Shown here: positions 13,803-20,734 of the stretch, in pieces
Layout: the number at the start of each line of letters is the position of its first letter
Numbering within the stretch: position 1 is the stretch's first letter
Assembly (NCBI GenBank): GCA_022712235.1
Contig: JALAGW010000249.1
Coordinates: 1 to 20,734, forward strand
DNA length: 20,734 nucleotides
Reading direction: 5' to 3'
Source of the DNA: Brevundimonas sp.
GTDB lineage: Bacteria > Pseudomonadota > Alphaproteobacteria > Caulobacterales > Caulobacteraceae
The notes under the pieces: generated by a model
Databases searched by the model: none
What the model was told of the DNA's origin: nothing
Seen by the model: only the letters and a program-made list of their open reading frames with translations
Translations under genes and position numbers: made by a program

Positions 13803-15236
13803 TTGCGAACCAAGTCCCTGCTTCTCGCCGCTGTCCTGATGTTCGGCGCGGCGTCGCCTGTCCTTGCTGCCGACGCGACCGTCTATACCGGCGTCACCAT
13901 CCTCGATCCTGTGACGCAGCGCCGGCTGCCGGATCACTACATCGTCGTGCGCGGCGAACGCATCGAAGCGATGGGCCAGGGCCTGGTCCCTGAGCGCTAC
14001 ATCGGGGCGATACGCTCCGACATGAGAGGTCGCTTCGCCATGCCGGGCCTGTTCGATACCCACGCCCACATTACCCTGGGGCCCGTGGCGCCAAAGATCG
14101 ACAAGGACGGCGAGGTCAGTCTGGTAGTGGCGGGAAACGACGCCATCACCCGTCATGACGCCCTGATGCTGCTGGCGGCCGGGGTGACGACGATCCGGGA
14201 TACGGGCGGAGATACGGCGCGCATGATCGCCTATCGCGAAGCAGTCGCCCAAGGACGACTGAGGGGGCCGGAAGCTCGGATTGCGGGGGCGGTGATCGAC
14301 CGCTCCGCCTTTCCCGTGACCGGCTTGGTCGATCGCGTTGATGACGTGCATGGCGTGGCCGACCTCGTGAAGGCGCAGGCGGCGGCCGGCGTGGACTACG
14401 TCAAGCTATACGAGGCCCTCACCCCTGAGGACCTGGCGGCGGGGATCGCCGCCGCGCATGCTGCTGACGTGCCTGTTATTGCCCACCTGGGCGACGTCAG
14501 CTGGACAAAGGCGGTTGAGTTGGGCGTCGACTCTCTGGTTCACGCCATGCCGATTTCACCGGATCTGCTGCCGGCCAACAGACGCGCCAGCTATTTGGCC
14601 GAGCGTCGGCCCGGAGCTTACGGTTTCTTTGAGTGGTATGAGCAGGCCGATCTCGACGGCCCCGAAATCCAAGCCATGATCCGCACACTGGCGGACGGGA
14701 AGGTTTCGGTGGACGCGACCTTGATCGCCTTCAGCCTCGCCTTCAACGGCGACGACCTCGCCTATCGCGAGAAGGATGTGGACTGGGCCGATCCCGGCAT
14801 GGTGGAGAATTGGCGCACGGCCTTCCGTTTCGATCTGGGTTGGGAGCCGGAAGACTATGCCCGGGCGAAAGCCGTCTGGCCCAAGGTGGAACGCCTTGTT
14901 CGCATGCTGCACGAAGCGGGCGTGCCCCTGACCCTCGGCACTGACATGAATAACCCTTTCGTATCGCCCGGCGTCAGCCTGGCCCGCGAGGCGGCCTTGC
15001 ACGTCGAAGCTGGCGTACCGACCTGGGACGTGCTGGCGATGGCGACCAGCAACGCCGCCCGCTCGCTGAGGATGGAGGAGCGCACCGGGCGTCTAGCGGT
15101 CGGGTTGGAGGCTGACATACTGTTTCTCGATGCCGATCCGTCTCTCGACATCCACGCCCTGTCGCGGGTCGTCGCCGTCGTAGAAAACGGACGTATGCAT
15201 CTGCCTGACGAGCTGAAGCGCGCAGCGGTGCAATGA
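13803..15236 (+). CDS. Secreted amidohydrolase (imidazolonepropionase-like, COG1228)
   Basis: The 477-residue protein starts with TTG at 13803, eight bases after AAAAGG, and this start gives a clean signal peptide (TKSLLLAAVLMFGAASPVLAA). It is a metal-dependent hydrolase of the amidohydrolase superfamily: H87 and H89 in FDTHAHIT, K201 in DYVKLYE as the bridging lysine, H228 in VIAHLGD, H247 in SLVHAMP and D381 in LGTDMNNP. The complete set supports a binuclear-metal enzyme in the periplasm. Relatives include dipeptidases and carboxypeptidases; the substrate here cannot be stated. It is translationally coupled to the upstream MerR gene, which suggests the substrate or product may be sensed by that regulator. 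Confidence 0.9.
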   Translation: MRTKSLLLAAVLMFGAASPVLAADATVYTGVTILDPVTQRRLPDHYIVVRGERIEAMGQGLVPERYIGAIRSDMRGRFAMPGLFDTHAHITLGPVAPKIDKDGEVSLVVAGNDAITRHDALMLLAAGVTTIRDTGGDTARMIAYREAVAQGRLRGPEARIAGAVIDRSAFPVTGLVDRVDDVHGVADLVKAQAAAGVDYVKLYEALTPEDLAAGIAAAHAADVPVIAHLGDVSWTKAVELGVDSLVHAMPISPDLLPANRRASYLAERRPGAYGFFEWYEQADLDGPEIQAMIRTLADGKVSVDATLIAFSLAFNGDDLAYREKDVDWADPGMVENWRTAFRFDLGWEPEDYARAKAVWPKVERLVRMLHEAGVPLTLGTDMNNPFVSPGVSLAREAALHVEAGVPTWDVLAMATSNAARSLRMEERTGRLAVGLEADILFLDADPSLDIHALSRVVAVVENGRMHLPDELKRAAVQ

Positions 15237-15286
15237 ACCGCTGATGTCCACATTCGGCTCCCCCTTGGTGGAGAGCAGGTCAGGGT

Positions 15287-15302
15287 TCCGCTTCCCACCC
15301 TT
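15287..15302 (+). repeat. Partial copy of the dispersed repeat (left end)
   Basis: The 16 bases TCCGCTTCCCACCCTT are identical to 16872-16887, after which the sequences diverge. The copy lies in the 228-base gap between the amidohydrolase and the serine hydrolase. Confidence 0.6.
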
Positions 15303-15391
15303 TCAAGACATCTGGAACGTCTGCCTTTCGGGCGCCCGCATTGGCGACCACCCTGTCCACCAACCCAAGAGTTAAGCGGATTTAATACCCA

Positions 15392-15406
15392 CGTTCATAT
15401 TGAACG
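15392..15406. promoter_or_regulatory. Dyad CGTTCA-TAT-TGAACG upstream of the serine hydrolase
   Basis: A perfect 6-base inverted repeat with a three-base centre sits about 60 bases before the GTG start. It overlaps a possible -35 element TTGAAC (15400-15405), which is followed after 16 bases by TATCGA at 15422-15427. A repressor site is plausible; the promoter is weak by eye. Confidence 0.4.
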
Positions 15407-15464
15407 GCGCGCACCGGCGGCTATCGAGGTAGAAGCCTGACGGTATTGATCACGGGGATTCAGA

Positions 15465-16817
15465 GTGTCGAGAAACAGCCTCAACGCCGGTGCGGGCCGC
15501 GTCATCGCCAGTCTTGCCGCCTGCCTCTTCTCCTTCGCTCCGGCCATGGCTCAGGATCCAGCGCGCATGGATCGGATCGTGCAAACCTCGGCCGAAGCGG
15601 GCGCGTTTTCGGGCGCTGTCCTGGCCGCCCGTGACGGCGAGGTTCTGCTCGACAAGGGCTATGGCTTTGCTAATCGCGAATGGTTGATTCCCAACGACGG
15701 CGACACTGAGTTCCGTCTAGGGTCGATCACCAAACAGTTCACCGCCGTCGCCATCATGATCCTGAACGAGCGCGGGCTGGTCGATCTGGATGCACCGATG
15801 AAGACTTGGTTGTCGGATGCGCCTGCGGCTTGGGATCAGGTCACGGTAAGACGCCTGCTGGCCCATACCGCCGGCATTCCAAACTTCACCAGTTTCGATG
15901 ATTTTCAGTCGACGAAAGCCCTGCCGGCGACGCTCGACAGCCTGATCGCAAGGTTTCGGGACAGCCCGCTCGATTTTCAGCCTGGCGAAGGGCGGAAGTA
16001 TTCCAACTCGGGTTATGTCCTGCTGACCGCCGTGATCGAAAAGGCCAGTGGAAAAACCTACGCCGACTTTCTCTCGGAGACGCTTTTCCAGCCTCTGGGC
16101 ATGCGCGACACAGGCTATGACAGAAACGCAACCATCCTGCCGCGTCGCGCATCTGGCTACACGCCGACCGCCGGCGGCGTGATCAACGCCGAGCATTGGG
16201 ACATGAGCATTCCCCAAGGCGCTGGCGGGCTCTATTCGACTAGCCATGACTTGTTGAAGTGGGAGCAAGGGCTGTTCGGAGGGCGCGTGTTACGCCCGGC
16301 CTCCCTCGAACTCCTGACGACGCCCGTTCGTGATGGATACGCGTTCGGCGTCTTCGCCATTGAAGCGGAGGGCAACACCACTATTGCGCATTCAGGCGGG
16401 CTGAACGGCTTCAACACCTACATGGCCTATGATCCCGACCGCCATACGACCGTGATCGTACTCGGGAATCTGAACGGAACTGCGCCGGACATGCTGGGAG
16501 CCTCTCTCATGGCGCTCGCGCGCGAAGACGGAAGGCCCGGCCAGAGCTCGGCGTCTCCCGAGACGACGGCGCTCCAAGGGTATGCAGGCATTTATGAGAG
16601 GGCGCCGGATGCGTCCATTTCGATATCCGTCGCAGACGGTACGCTATTCAGCCAGACCGGCGATCAGGACCCAATCGAACTTTCGGCGAACTCCGGCGAC
16701 GTATTCGTCATCCCTGATGGCGATGCCCGGATCACCTTCACGCGCGACGCCTCGGGCGCCATTGCCGGTCTCATCCTGCACCAGGACGGCCGCGACTGGA
16801 TCGCCAGCAAGTCATAG
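15465..16817 (+). CDS. Secreted serine hydrolase of the beta-lactamase/penicillin-binding (class C-like) family
   Basis: The 450-residue protein begins with GTG, preceded by GGGGA, and has a signal peptide ending near APAMA-Q at residue 29. The beta-lactamase fold motifs are present: S87-I-T-K90 as the nucleophile motif, Y179-S-N181 as the second motif and H309-S-G-G in place of KTG. HxG-type third motifs are usual in esterases and D-amino peptidases of this family, so this is unlikely to be a true beta-lactamase. A C-terminal domain of about 100 residues (LQGYAGIYERAPDASISIS) resembles DUF3471-like beta domains. It probably cleaves an ester or peptide in the periplasm; the substrate is unknown. 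Confidence 0.9.
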   Translation: MSRNSLNAGAGRVIASLAACLFSFAPAMAQDPARMDRIVQTSAEAGAFSGAVLAARDGEVLLDKGYGFANREWLIPNDGDTEFRLGSITKQFTAVAIMILNERGLVDLDAPMKTWLSDAPAAWDQVTVRRLLAHTAGIPNFTSFDDFQSTKALPATLDSLIARFRDSPLDFQPGEGRKYSNSGYVLLTAVIEKASGKTYADFLSETLFQPLGMRDTGYDRNATILPRRASGYTPTAGGVINAEHWDMSIPQGAGGLYSTSHDLLKWEQGLFGGRVLRPASLELLTTPVRDGYAFGVFAIEAEGNTTIAHSGGLNGFNTYMAYDPDRHTTVIVLGNLNGTAPDMLGASLMALAREDGRPGQSSASPETTALQGYAGIYERAPDASISISVADGTLFSQTGDQDPIELSANSGDVFVIPDGDARITFTRDASGAIAGLILHQDGRDWIASKS

Positions 16818-16871
16818 GGAAGTCCGTCAACTGGCCGTGGGGGATGTCCGGACATTGAGCCCGGCGTGATG

Positions 16872-16923
16872 TCCGCTTCCCACCCTTAAGCGAACTTCGG
16901 TTCACGACCCGTTGCGGACGTTG
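16872..16923 (+). repeat. Degenerate 52-base dispersed repeat, copy B
   Basis: This copy runs from TCCGCTTCCC to GCGGACGTTG. It contains an inner pairing CGCTT (16874-16878) with AAGCG (16888-16892), and its ends GTCCGC and GCGGAC (16871-16876, 16914-16919) are inverse complements. It shares 16 identical bases with 15287-15302 and about 34 of 52 with 12791-12842. It lies in the 275-base gap between the serine hydrolase and the dioxygenase, where no gene was seen. Confidence 0.65.
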
Positions 16924-17092
16924 CTCCGCGCCTTTGCCGGTTCTGGCCTTGCCGCTGTCCTCGCTGGATGCAAGATGGGAGAGATGATGATGAAGGCCAA
17001 CCATTTCCCGCTGATCTGAAGCGACTCGCGCTGGCGCCCGTATGCGCCGCTCAGATCATTTTTCGGCCCGGAAAGGGCCAGGGAGAACAACT

Positions 17093-17881
17093 GTGCCCCA
17101 TCCTGAGCATGAGGGTCTGACCGACGGTCAGATCCAGAACTTCATCAGCGACGGCTTCGTCAGACTCGACAACGCATTCAGCGCCGATCTCGCGGCCCGG
17201 TGCCGTGACGAGCTGTGGTCGGAAATCGGCCTATCACCCCATGACCCCAAAGGGTGGACACAGCCTGTGATCCGGATCGCGTCAAAATCGTCCGAGCCCT
17301 TTGTCCAGGCGGCCAATACGCCACGGCTGCATCGGGCCTATGATCAGTTGGTTGGCGCCGGGCGCTGGCTTCCCCCACCTGGTCTCGGGACTTTTCCGAT
17401 ACGCTTTCCATCACCGGAGTCGGCTGGAGACGACGGCTGGCACATCGACATGAGCTTCGGCGACTCGCCGGACTTCTTGGAATGGAGAGCCAATATCAAG
17501 AGCAGCGGACGGGCGCTTCTGATGCTCTTCCTGCTATCGGACGTCGGAGAAGAAGACGCGCCGACCCGCATACGACGAGGATCACACACTATAATCGCAC
17601 GCGAGCTTCTGCCTTACGGTGAGCGGGGTGCGTCCCTGCGGCAGCTGGCGGCAGACAACTTTGTCTCCACTAGCGGCTGCCCGGTCAGCCTGGCGACAGG
17701 GCCTGCAGGCACGGTGTTCCTGTGCCATCCCTTCCTTGTCCATGCGGCGCAGACGCACCTGGGAACTGAACCGCGCTTCATGGCCCAGCCACCCCTGCTA
17801 CCCCGAGGCGAGTTCGACCCGGCGTCGCCACCCTCACCCGTCCAAATCGCCATTCGCCGAGCCTGCGGATTGGCCCTGTGA
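17093..17881 (+). CDS. Phytanoyl-CoA dioxygenase (PhyH)-family Fe(II)/2-oxoglutarate oxygenase
   Basis: The product is 262 residues from the GTG at 17093, which follows AGGGAGA at a normal distance; an in-frame ATG at 17042 would add a non-conserved 17 residues. The opening LTDGQIQNFISDGFVRLDNAF is the usual PhyH start. Iron ligands are H117 and D119 in WHIDMSF and probably H217 in FLVHAAQTH, followed by an arginine (PRFMAQPP) expected to hold 2-oxoglutarate. No signal peptide is seen, so it is cytoplasmic. PhyH relatives hydroxylate diverse small molecules; the substrate is unknown and no biosynthetic neighbours help. Confidence 0.85.
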   Translation: MPHPEHEGLTDGQIQNFISDGFVRLDNAFSADLAARCRDELWSEIGLSPHDPKGWTQPVIRIASKSSEPFVQAANTPRLHRAYDQLVGAGRWLPPPGLGTFPIRFPSPESAGDDGWHIDMSFGDSPDFLEWRANIKSSGRALLMLFLLSDVGEEDAPTRIRRGSHTIIARELLPYGERGASLRQLAADNFVSTSGCPVSLATGPAGTVFLCHPFLVHAAQTHLGTEPRFMAQPPLLPRGEFDPASPPSPVQIAIRRACGLAL

Positions 17882-17931
17882 CTGGCCGCGCCCGAGGCGA
17901 TCTTCCGCCCCGGGTGCATCCAGCCTGACGC

Positions 17932-17951
17932 CCGCTTCCCACTCGAAGCGG
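17932..17951. terminator. Hairpin between convergent genes, made from a repeat copy
   Basis: CCGCTTC (17932-17938) and GAAGCGG (17945-17951) are perfect arms with a six-base loop CCACTC. The left arm and loop, CCGCTTCCCAC, are the same as the left end of the dispersed repeat. It lies between the ends of the dioxygenase gene and the DUF2268 gene, so it may terminate both; there is no strong T run. Confidence 0.5.
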
Positions 17952-18010
17952 CCCTGGTCCGCGACTGACCTCTTCTGGATCCCCCAAGCCCCCTTGCAGC
18001 GGGAGGCGCC

Positions 18011-18924
18011 CTATTCAGTCGAACCCGATCCAGGCCTCCAACCGCTTGCGGCGAGGAAGGCTTGGGCATCCGAAAACTCAAGGATGTCCTTTAGCGCGGC
18101 CGTCTTGTCGGCGGCCTTCTCGTAATAGCTTTTGGCGATGCGGTAGCCGACCCAGTAGCCGATGTCCGACGGCTTATCCTTGGTGGAATTATAGAACCAC
18201 TCCGACAGGTCGGTCTTGTCCATATCAGCACTGAATGCGACCTCGATTTCATGCTCCCGCCCTCGGACCAGGGGGCCGAAATAGGTATATGCGGGACGAC
18301 CGATCAGCACCTCGGTGACAACTCGGCACCGCCCTCGAGCAAGGCCGTTTCGAGGACGGTCAGGTCCGTCTTCTCTGTCAGACCCGGGTTCTGCTGGGCA
18401 TGAACATATTCGTGCACCAGGACGCCCACGAAACGGCTCTCGATGTCAGGCTCAATGAAGTCCGTTGCACACAGGGCTTCCAGCCCGACCTGTATGCCCG
18501 TGACCGAACTGCCGATGGCGACGGGGCGGCCGCGGCCCACAGCCAGGGTGACAGAGGGGAGACGAGCCTCAGGATAGAGGCTTACGAGTTTTGCCAGGGC
18601 TGCGTCGACCTGGCCTTTGACCTGCGGCAGGACGCTCGAACACGCCCTGGCCTGCCGGTAGATTTCCGGTCTTGAGACCATAGCCTCGGCGACGCGAACC
18701 GCCGTCGTACGTCTGGCGTCGAAGAACGTGCGCAAGCCTGGCGATCCGACGTCGATGTAGCCTGACTGGATCTGCTCGGCGGTCGGTCTGCCGTCGGTCG
18801 CGTCGTAGAGACGATAGAAGAGGTCGACGTCCGATATGTCGAGGGTCGCGCTCGACTGCGCCCAGACCGGACTGGACAACAGGCAGGTCAGAACGACGCT
18901 CGCCGTGAAGATCGATAAACGCAT
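18011..18924 (-). pseudogene. DUF2268 putative zinc protease, frameshifted
   Basis: From the ATG at 18924 the protein has a signal peptide ending near VWAQ, then DVDLFYRLYDATDGRPT, GIQVGLEALCATDF and the zinc motif H171-E-Y-V-H175. The frame then stops at 18304 after LLEGGAEL. The rest of the family sequence continues in another frame as VTEVLIGRPAYTYF, DKTDLSEWFYN and IGYWVGYRIAKSYY to 18011. Adding one base between 18319 and 18320 would restore GAEF-VTEVL and a 304-residue protein. The missing base is not in a long homopolymer. The zinc motif lies before the break, but the lost C-terminal third is conserved, so the product is probably not functional unless the break is a sequencing error. 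Confidence 0.87.
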
Positions 18925-19052
18925 GTCCGTTTCTTTCGAATGTGAAGGCCGGGACGCGCCGTTGCCTGGACGCGGCTTCGTCGGGGCGCTGCTTCGTCAG
19001 GGCGTCAGGCCCCCTATCGGAGACGCAGGGCGTGCAGGTTGAGCCTTGCGCC

Positions 19053-19724
19053 CTATAGATCCGACTCCGGCGCAATGGTGTGGATCACCTCGCCGCTTGC
19101 GTTCAGGAACTCGATGGCTCCGAAGCCTTCTTCAGTCACCGTCAGACGCACACGGGGTTTGTCGTTCTTGTCCGATAGAGCCACCGTCGGCGTTCCATCT
19201 GCAGCGACCGCAAGCTCCATCCGCGTGGGTGTCAGGACGCCAGGAACCAGCGCACCGCCCAGCCCCGGGTCGCGGATCAGGGGCGGCGCCTGATTGATGA
19301 CAAAGCTCACCGAGCCGTCCGGAGAAACCCGCCAGCCGATCGCGTCCATGGCCGGGTGGTCCAAGGCCAGGACGGCCGCGCCGCCTTCGATATCCGCCGT
19401 GCCGAAGCCGCCGCGCTCGCTGCCCTTTTCATCATAGATGACCAGGCCGGCGACATCGAAGGCGCGTTTGTACTGAATGCCGTCGATGATCGGGGCCGGG
19501 GTCGTGCCGGCCAGGGTCATGCGGATCGTCCCGTCGGCGTCGACGATATCGATGCGCCGGGCGATGATGCGGTCATGATCCGGCGTCACGACACGCGTTT
19601 CCGGCGTGCGCGTCTCGATGATTTTTTCCAGCACCTCCAGCGAAGGTCGGCGCGGGCTCTCCTGCGCGAAGGTCGGCCCTGCGCAGATTGCGGGGGCTGT
19701 CAGCACGAGCGGAAGCAGTTTCAT
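19053..19724 (-). CDS. Secreted protein of unknown function
   Basis: The 223-residue product starts at the ATG at 19724, preceded by TGGAGA, and has a signal peptide (KLLPLVLTAPAICAGPTFAQ). The mature part is acidic and probably beta-rich, with repeated strand-like segments such as IDIVDADGTIRMTLAG, LVIYDEKGSERGGFGTAD and VRLTVTEEGFGAIEFL. These three share an alternating pattern of a D/E turn, a G and a hydrophobic strand, which suggests an internally repeated beta domain. I do not recognise a family. It is downstream of the GST gene on the same strand after 67 bases and may be cotranscribed. Confidence 0.75.
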   Translation of the reverse strand: MKLLPLVLTAPAICAGPTFAQESPRRPSLEVLEKIIETRTPETRVVTPDHDRIIARRIDIVDADGTIRMTLAGTTPAPIIDGIQYKRAFDVAGLVIYDEKGSERGGFGTADIEGGAAVLALDHPAMDAIGWRVSPDGSVSFVINQAPPLIRDPGLGGALVPGVLTPTRMELAVAADGTPTVALSDKNDKPRVRLTVTEEGFGAIEFLNASGEVIHTIAPESDL

Positions 19725-19791
19725 TGGTGTTCTCCAGACGCGGGGCCGAGCCGCACGGCGGCAGGGGCTGTGAAGGCCTCGCGGGCCGGGG

Positions 19792-20460
<669 letters not shown>

Positions 20461-20508
20461 GTGACGTCCCTTCCCTCCCTGCCCGCGCACTGGTCCACGC
20501 AGGTTTTG

Positions 20509-20538
20509 TTGACCAATAGGTTGATATCAACATACAAT
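20509..20538 (+). promoter_or_regulatory. MarR/GST divergent promoter region with palindromic operator
   Basis: A perfect 12-base palindrome GTTGATATCAAC lies at 20520-20531. It sits within the 18-base spacer between TTGACC (20509-20514) and TACAAT (20533-20538), a good promoter for the rightward MarR gene. The predicted transcription start falls within a base or two of the ATG at 20544, so the mRNA would be leaderless or nearly so. A MarR dimer bound there would repress its own gene and probably the GST gene. Confidence 0.65.
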
Positions 20539-20543
20539 CCATC

Positions 20544-20734
20544 ATGTCAAATGACGTTGCGCCATACAGACAGACCCTGCACATCCGCGATCATTGCCTG
20601 TGCCTTCACGCACAGAGGGCGGCGCGGGTCCTGTCACGCCGGTTCGACGACGCCTTTCGTCCCTACGGCATCACCAGCGGGCAGTTCTCGCTGATGAACG
20701 GCTTGAACCGCCCGGAACCGCCGACGATCAGCGC
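20544..20734 (+). CDS. MarR-family transcriptional regulator, cut by the window end
   Basis: The first 63 residues are visible, starting MSNDVAPYRQTLHIRDH. The sequence CLCLHAQRAARVLSRRFD and then YGITSGQFSLMNGLNRPEP is the typical N-terminal helix and first helix-turn-helix helices of MarR proteins with the CxCxHxQRAAR start. Two cysteines in CLCL could serve as redox sensors as in some family members. The winged helix-turn-helix is beyond the window. It is divergent from GST. Confidence 0.85.
   Translation, partial: MSNDVAPYRQTLHIRDHCLCLHAQRAARVLSRRFDDAFRPYGITSGQFSLMNGLNRPEPPTIS

Noticed and set aside
15465..16817. Serine hydrolase as a true beta-lactamase resistance gene
   Set aside because: The third motif is HSGG rather than KTG and a DUF3471-like domain follows, which fits esterase or peptidase relatives better.
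16965..17116. Short plus-strand open frame before the dioxygenase
   Set aside because: Its residues are not conserved-looking, and it overlaps the dioxygenase start region in another frame.
18976..19007. Near-tandem repeat of 16 bases (CTTCGTCGGGGCGCTG, CTTCGTCAGGGCGTCA)
   Set aside because: There are only two imperfect units; it is probably chance in GC-rich DNA, and no function is suggested.

Overview
The window is GC-rich alphaproteobacterial DNA, most likely from Caulobacterales and probably Brevundimonas-like. That placement is an inference from the RpoE/ChrR-type sigma/anti-sigma pair, the fatty-acid-modification genes beside it, the many 4-base stop/start overlaps and the general protein character; no rRNA or other species marker is present.

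Layout. Positions 1-537 are AT-richer and hold no convincing gene, but contain the 3' half of a tRNA-Val(UAC) gene (308-352) and a cluster of short direct repeats just before a full-length tyrosine integrase (538-2073). This looks like one end of an integrated element or its remnant. From 6748 down to 2302 on the minus strand runs a lipid-modification operon: FAD oxidoreductase, DUF1365 protein, cyclopropane-fatty-acyl-phospholipid-synthase-type methyltransferase, a lipocalin remnant and a DUF3313 lipoprotein. Divergent from it, on the plus strand, are an ECF sigma factor, its ChrR-like anti-sigma factor and a DUF1295 membrane protein, followed by a convergent DUF2177 membrane protein. The sigma gene has a good RpoE(ECF11)-type promoter. 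In Rhodobacter this regulon answers singlet oxygen and includes genes for methylated and furan fatty acids, so the two halves probably form one membrane photo-oxidative stress locus.

Positions 9723-12753 are a compact arsenic resistance operon, arsR-arsC-acr3-arsN2-arsH, with overlapping genes and an operator abutting the arsR start. Then follow a MerR regulator with a translationally coupled secreted amidohydrolase, a secreted beta-lactamase-fold serine hydrolase, a PhyH-type dioxygenase, a DUF2268 putative zinc protease, an unrecognised secreted protein, a glutathione S-transferase and the start of a divergent MarR regulator cut by the window end.

The most notable observations are these. 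(1) The lipid operon appears to be decaying: an apparent 22-base deletion in the FAD gene, a one-base expansion of a C run in the methyltransferase gene, and a lipocalin reduced to its C-terminal part, while the neighbouring regulator genes are intact. (2) The ChrR-like anti-sigma factor lacks three of the four zinc ligands of the classical anti-sigma domain but keeps its cupin ligands. (3) A third gene, DUF2268, also has a one-base frameshift, so assembly error must be considered. (4) A degenerate repeat of about 52 bases recurs between the genes from 12.8 to 18 kb. I do not see an obviously new multi-gene defence or biosynthetic system.
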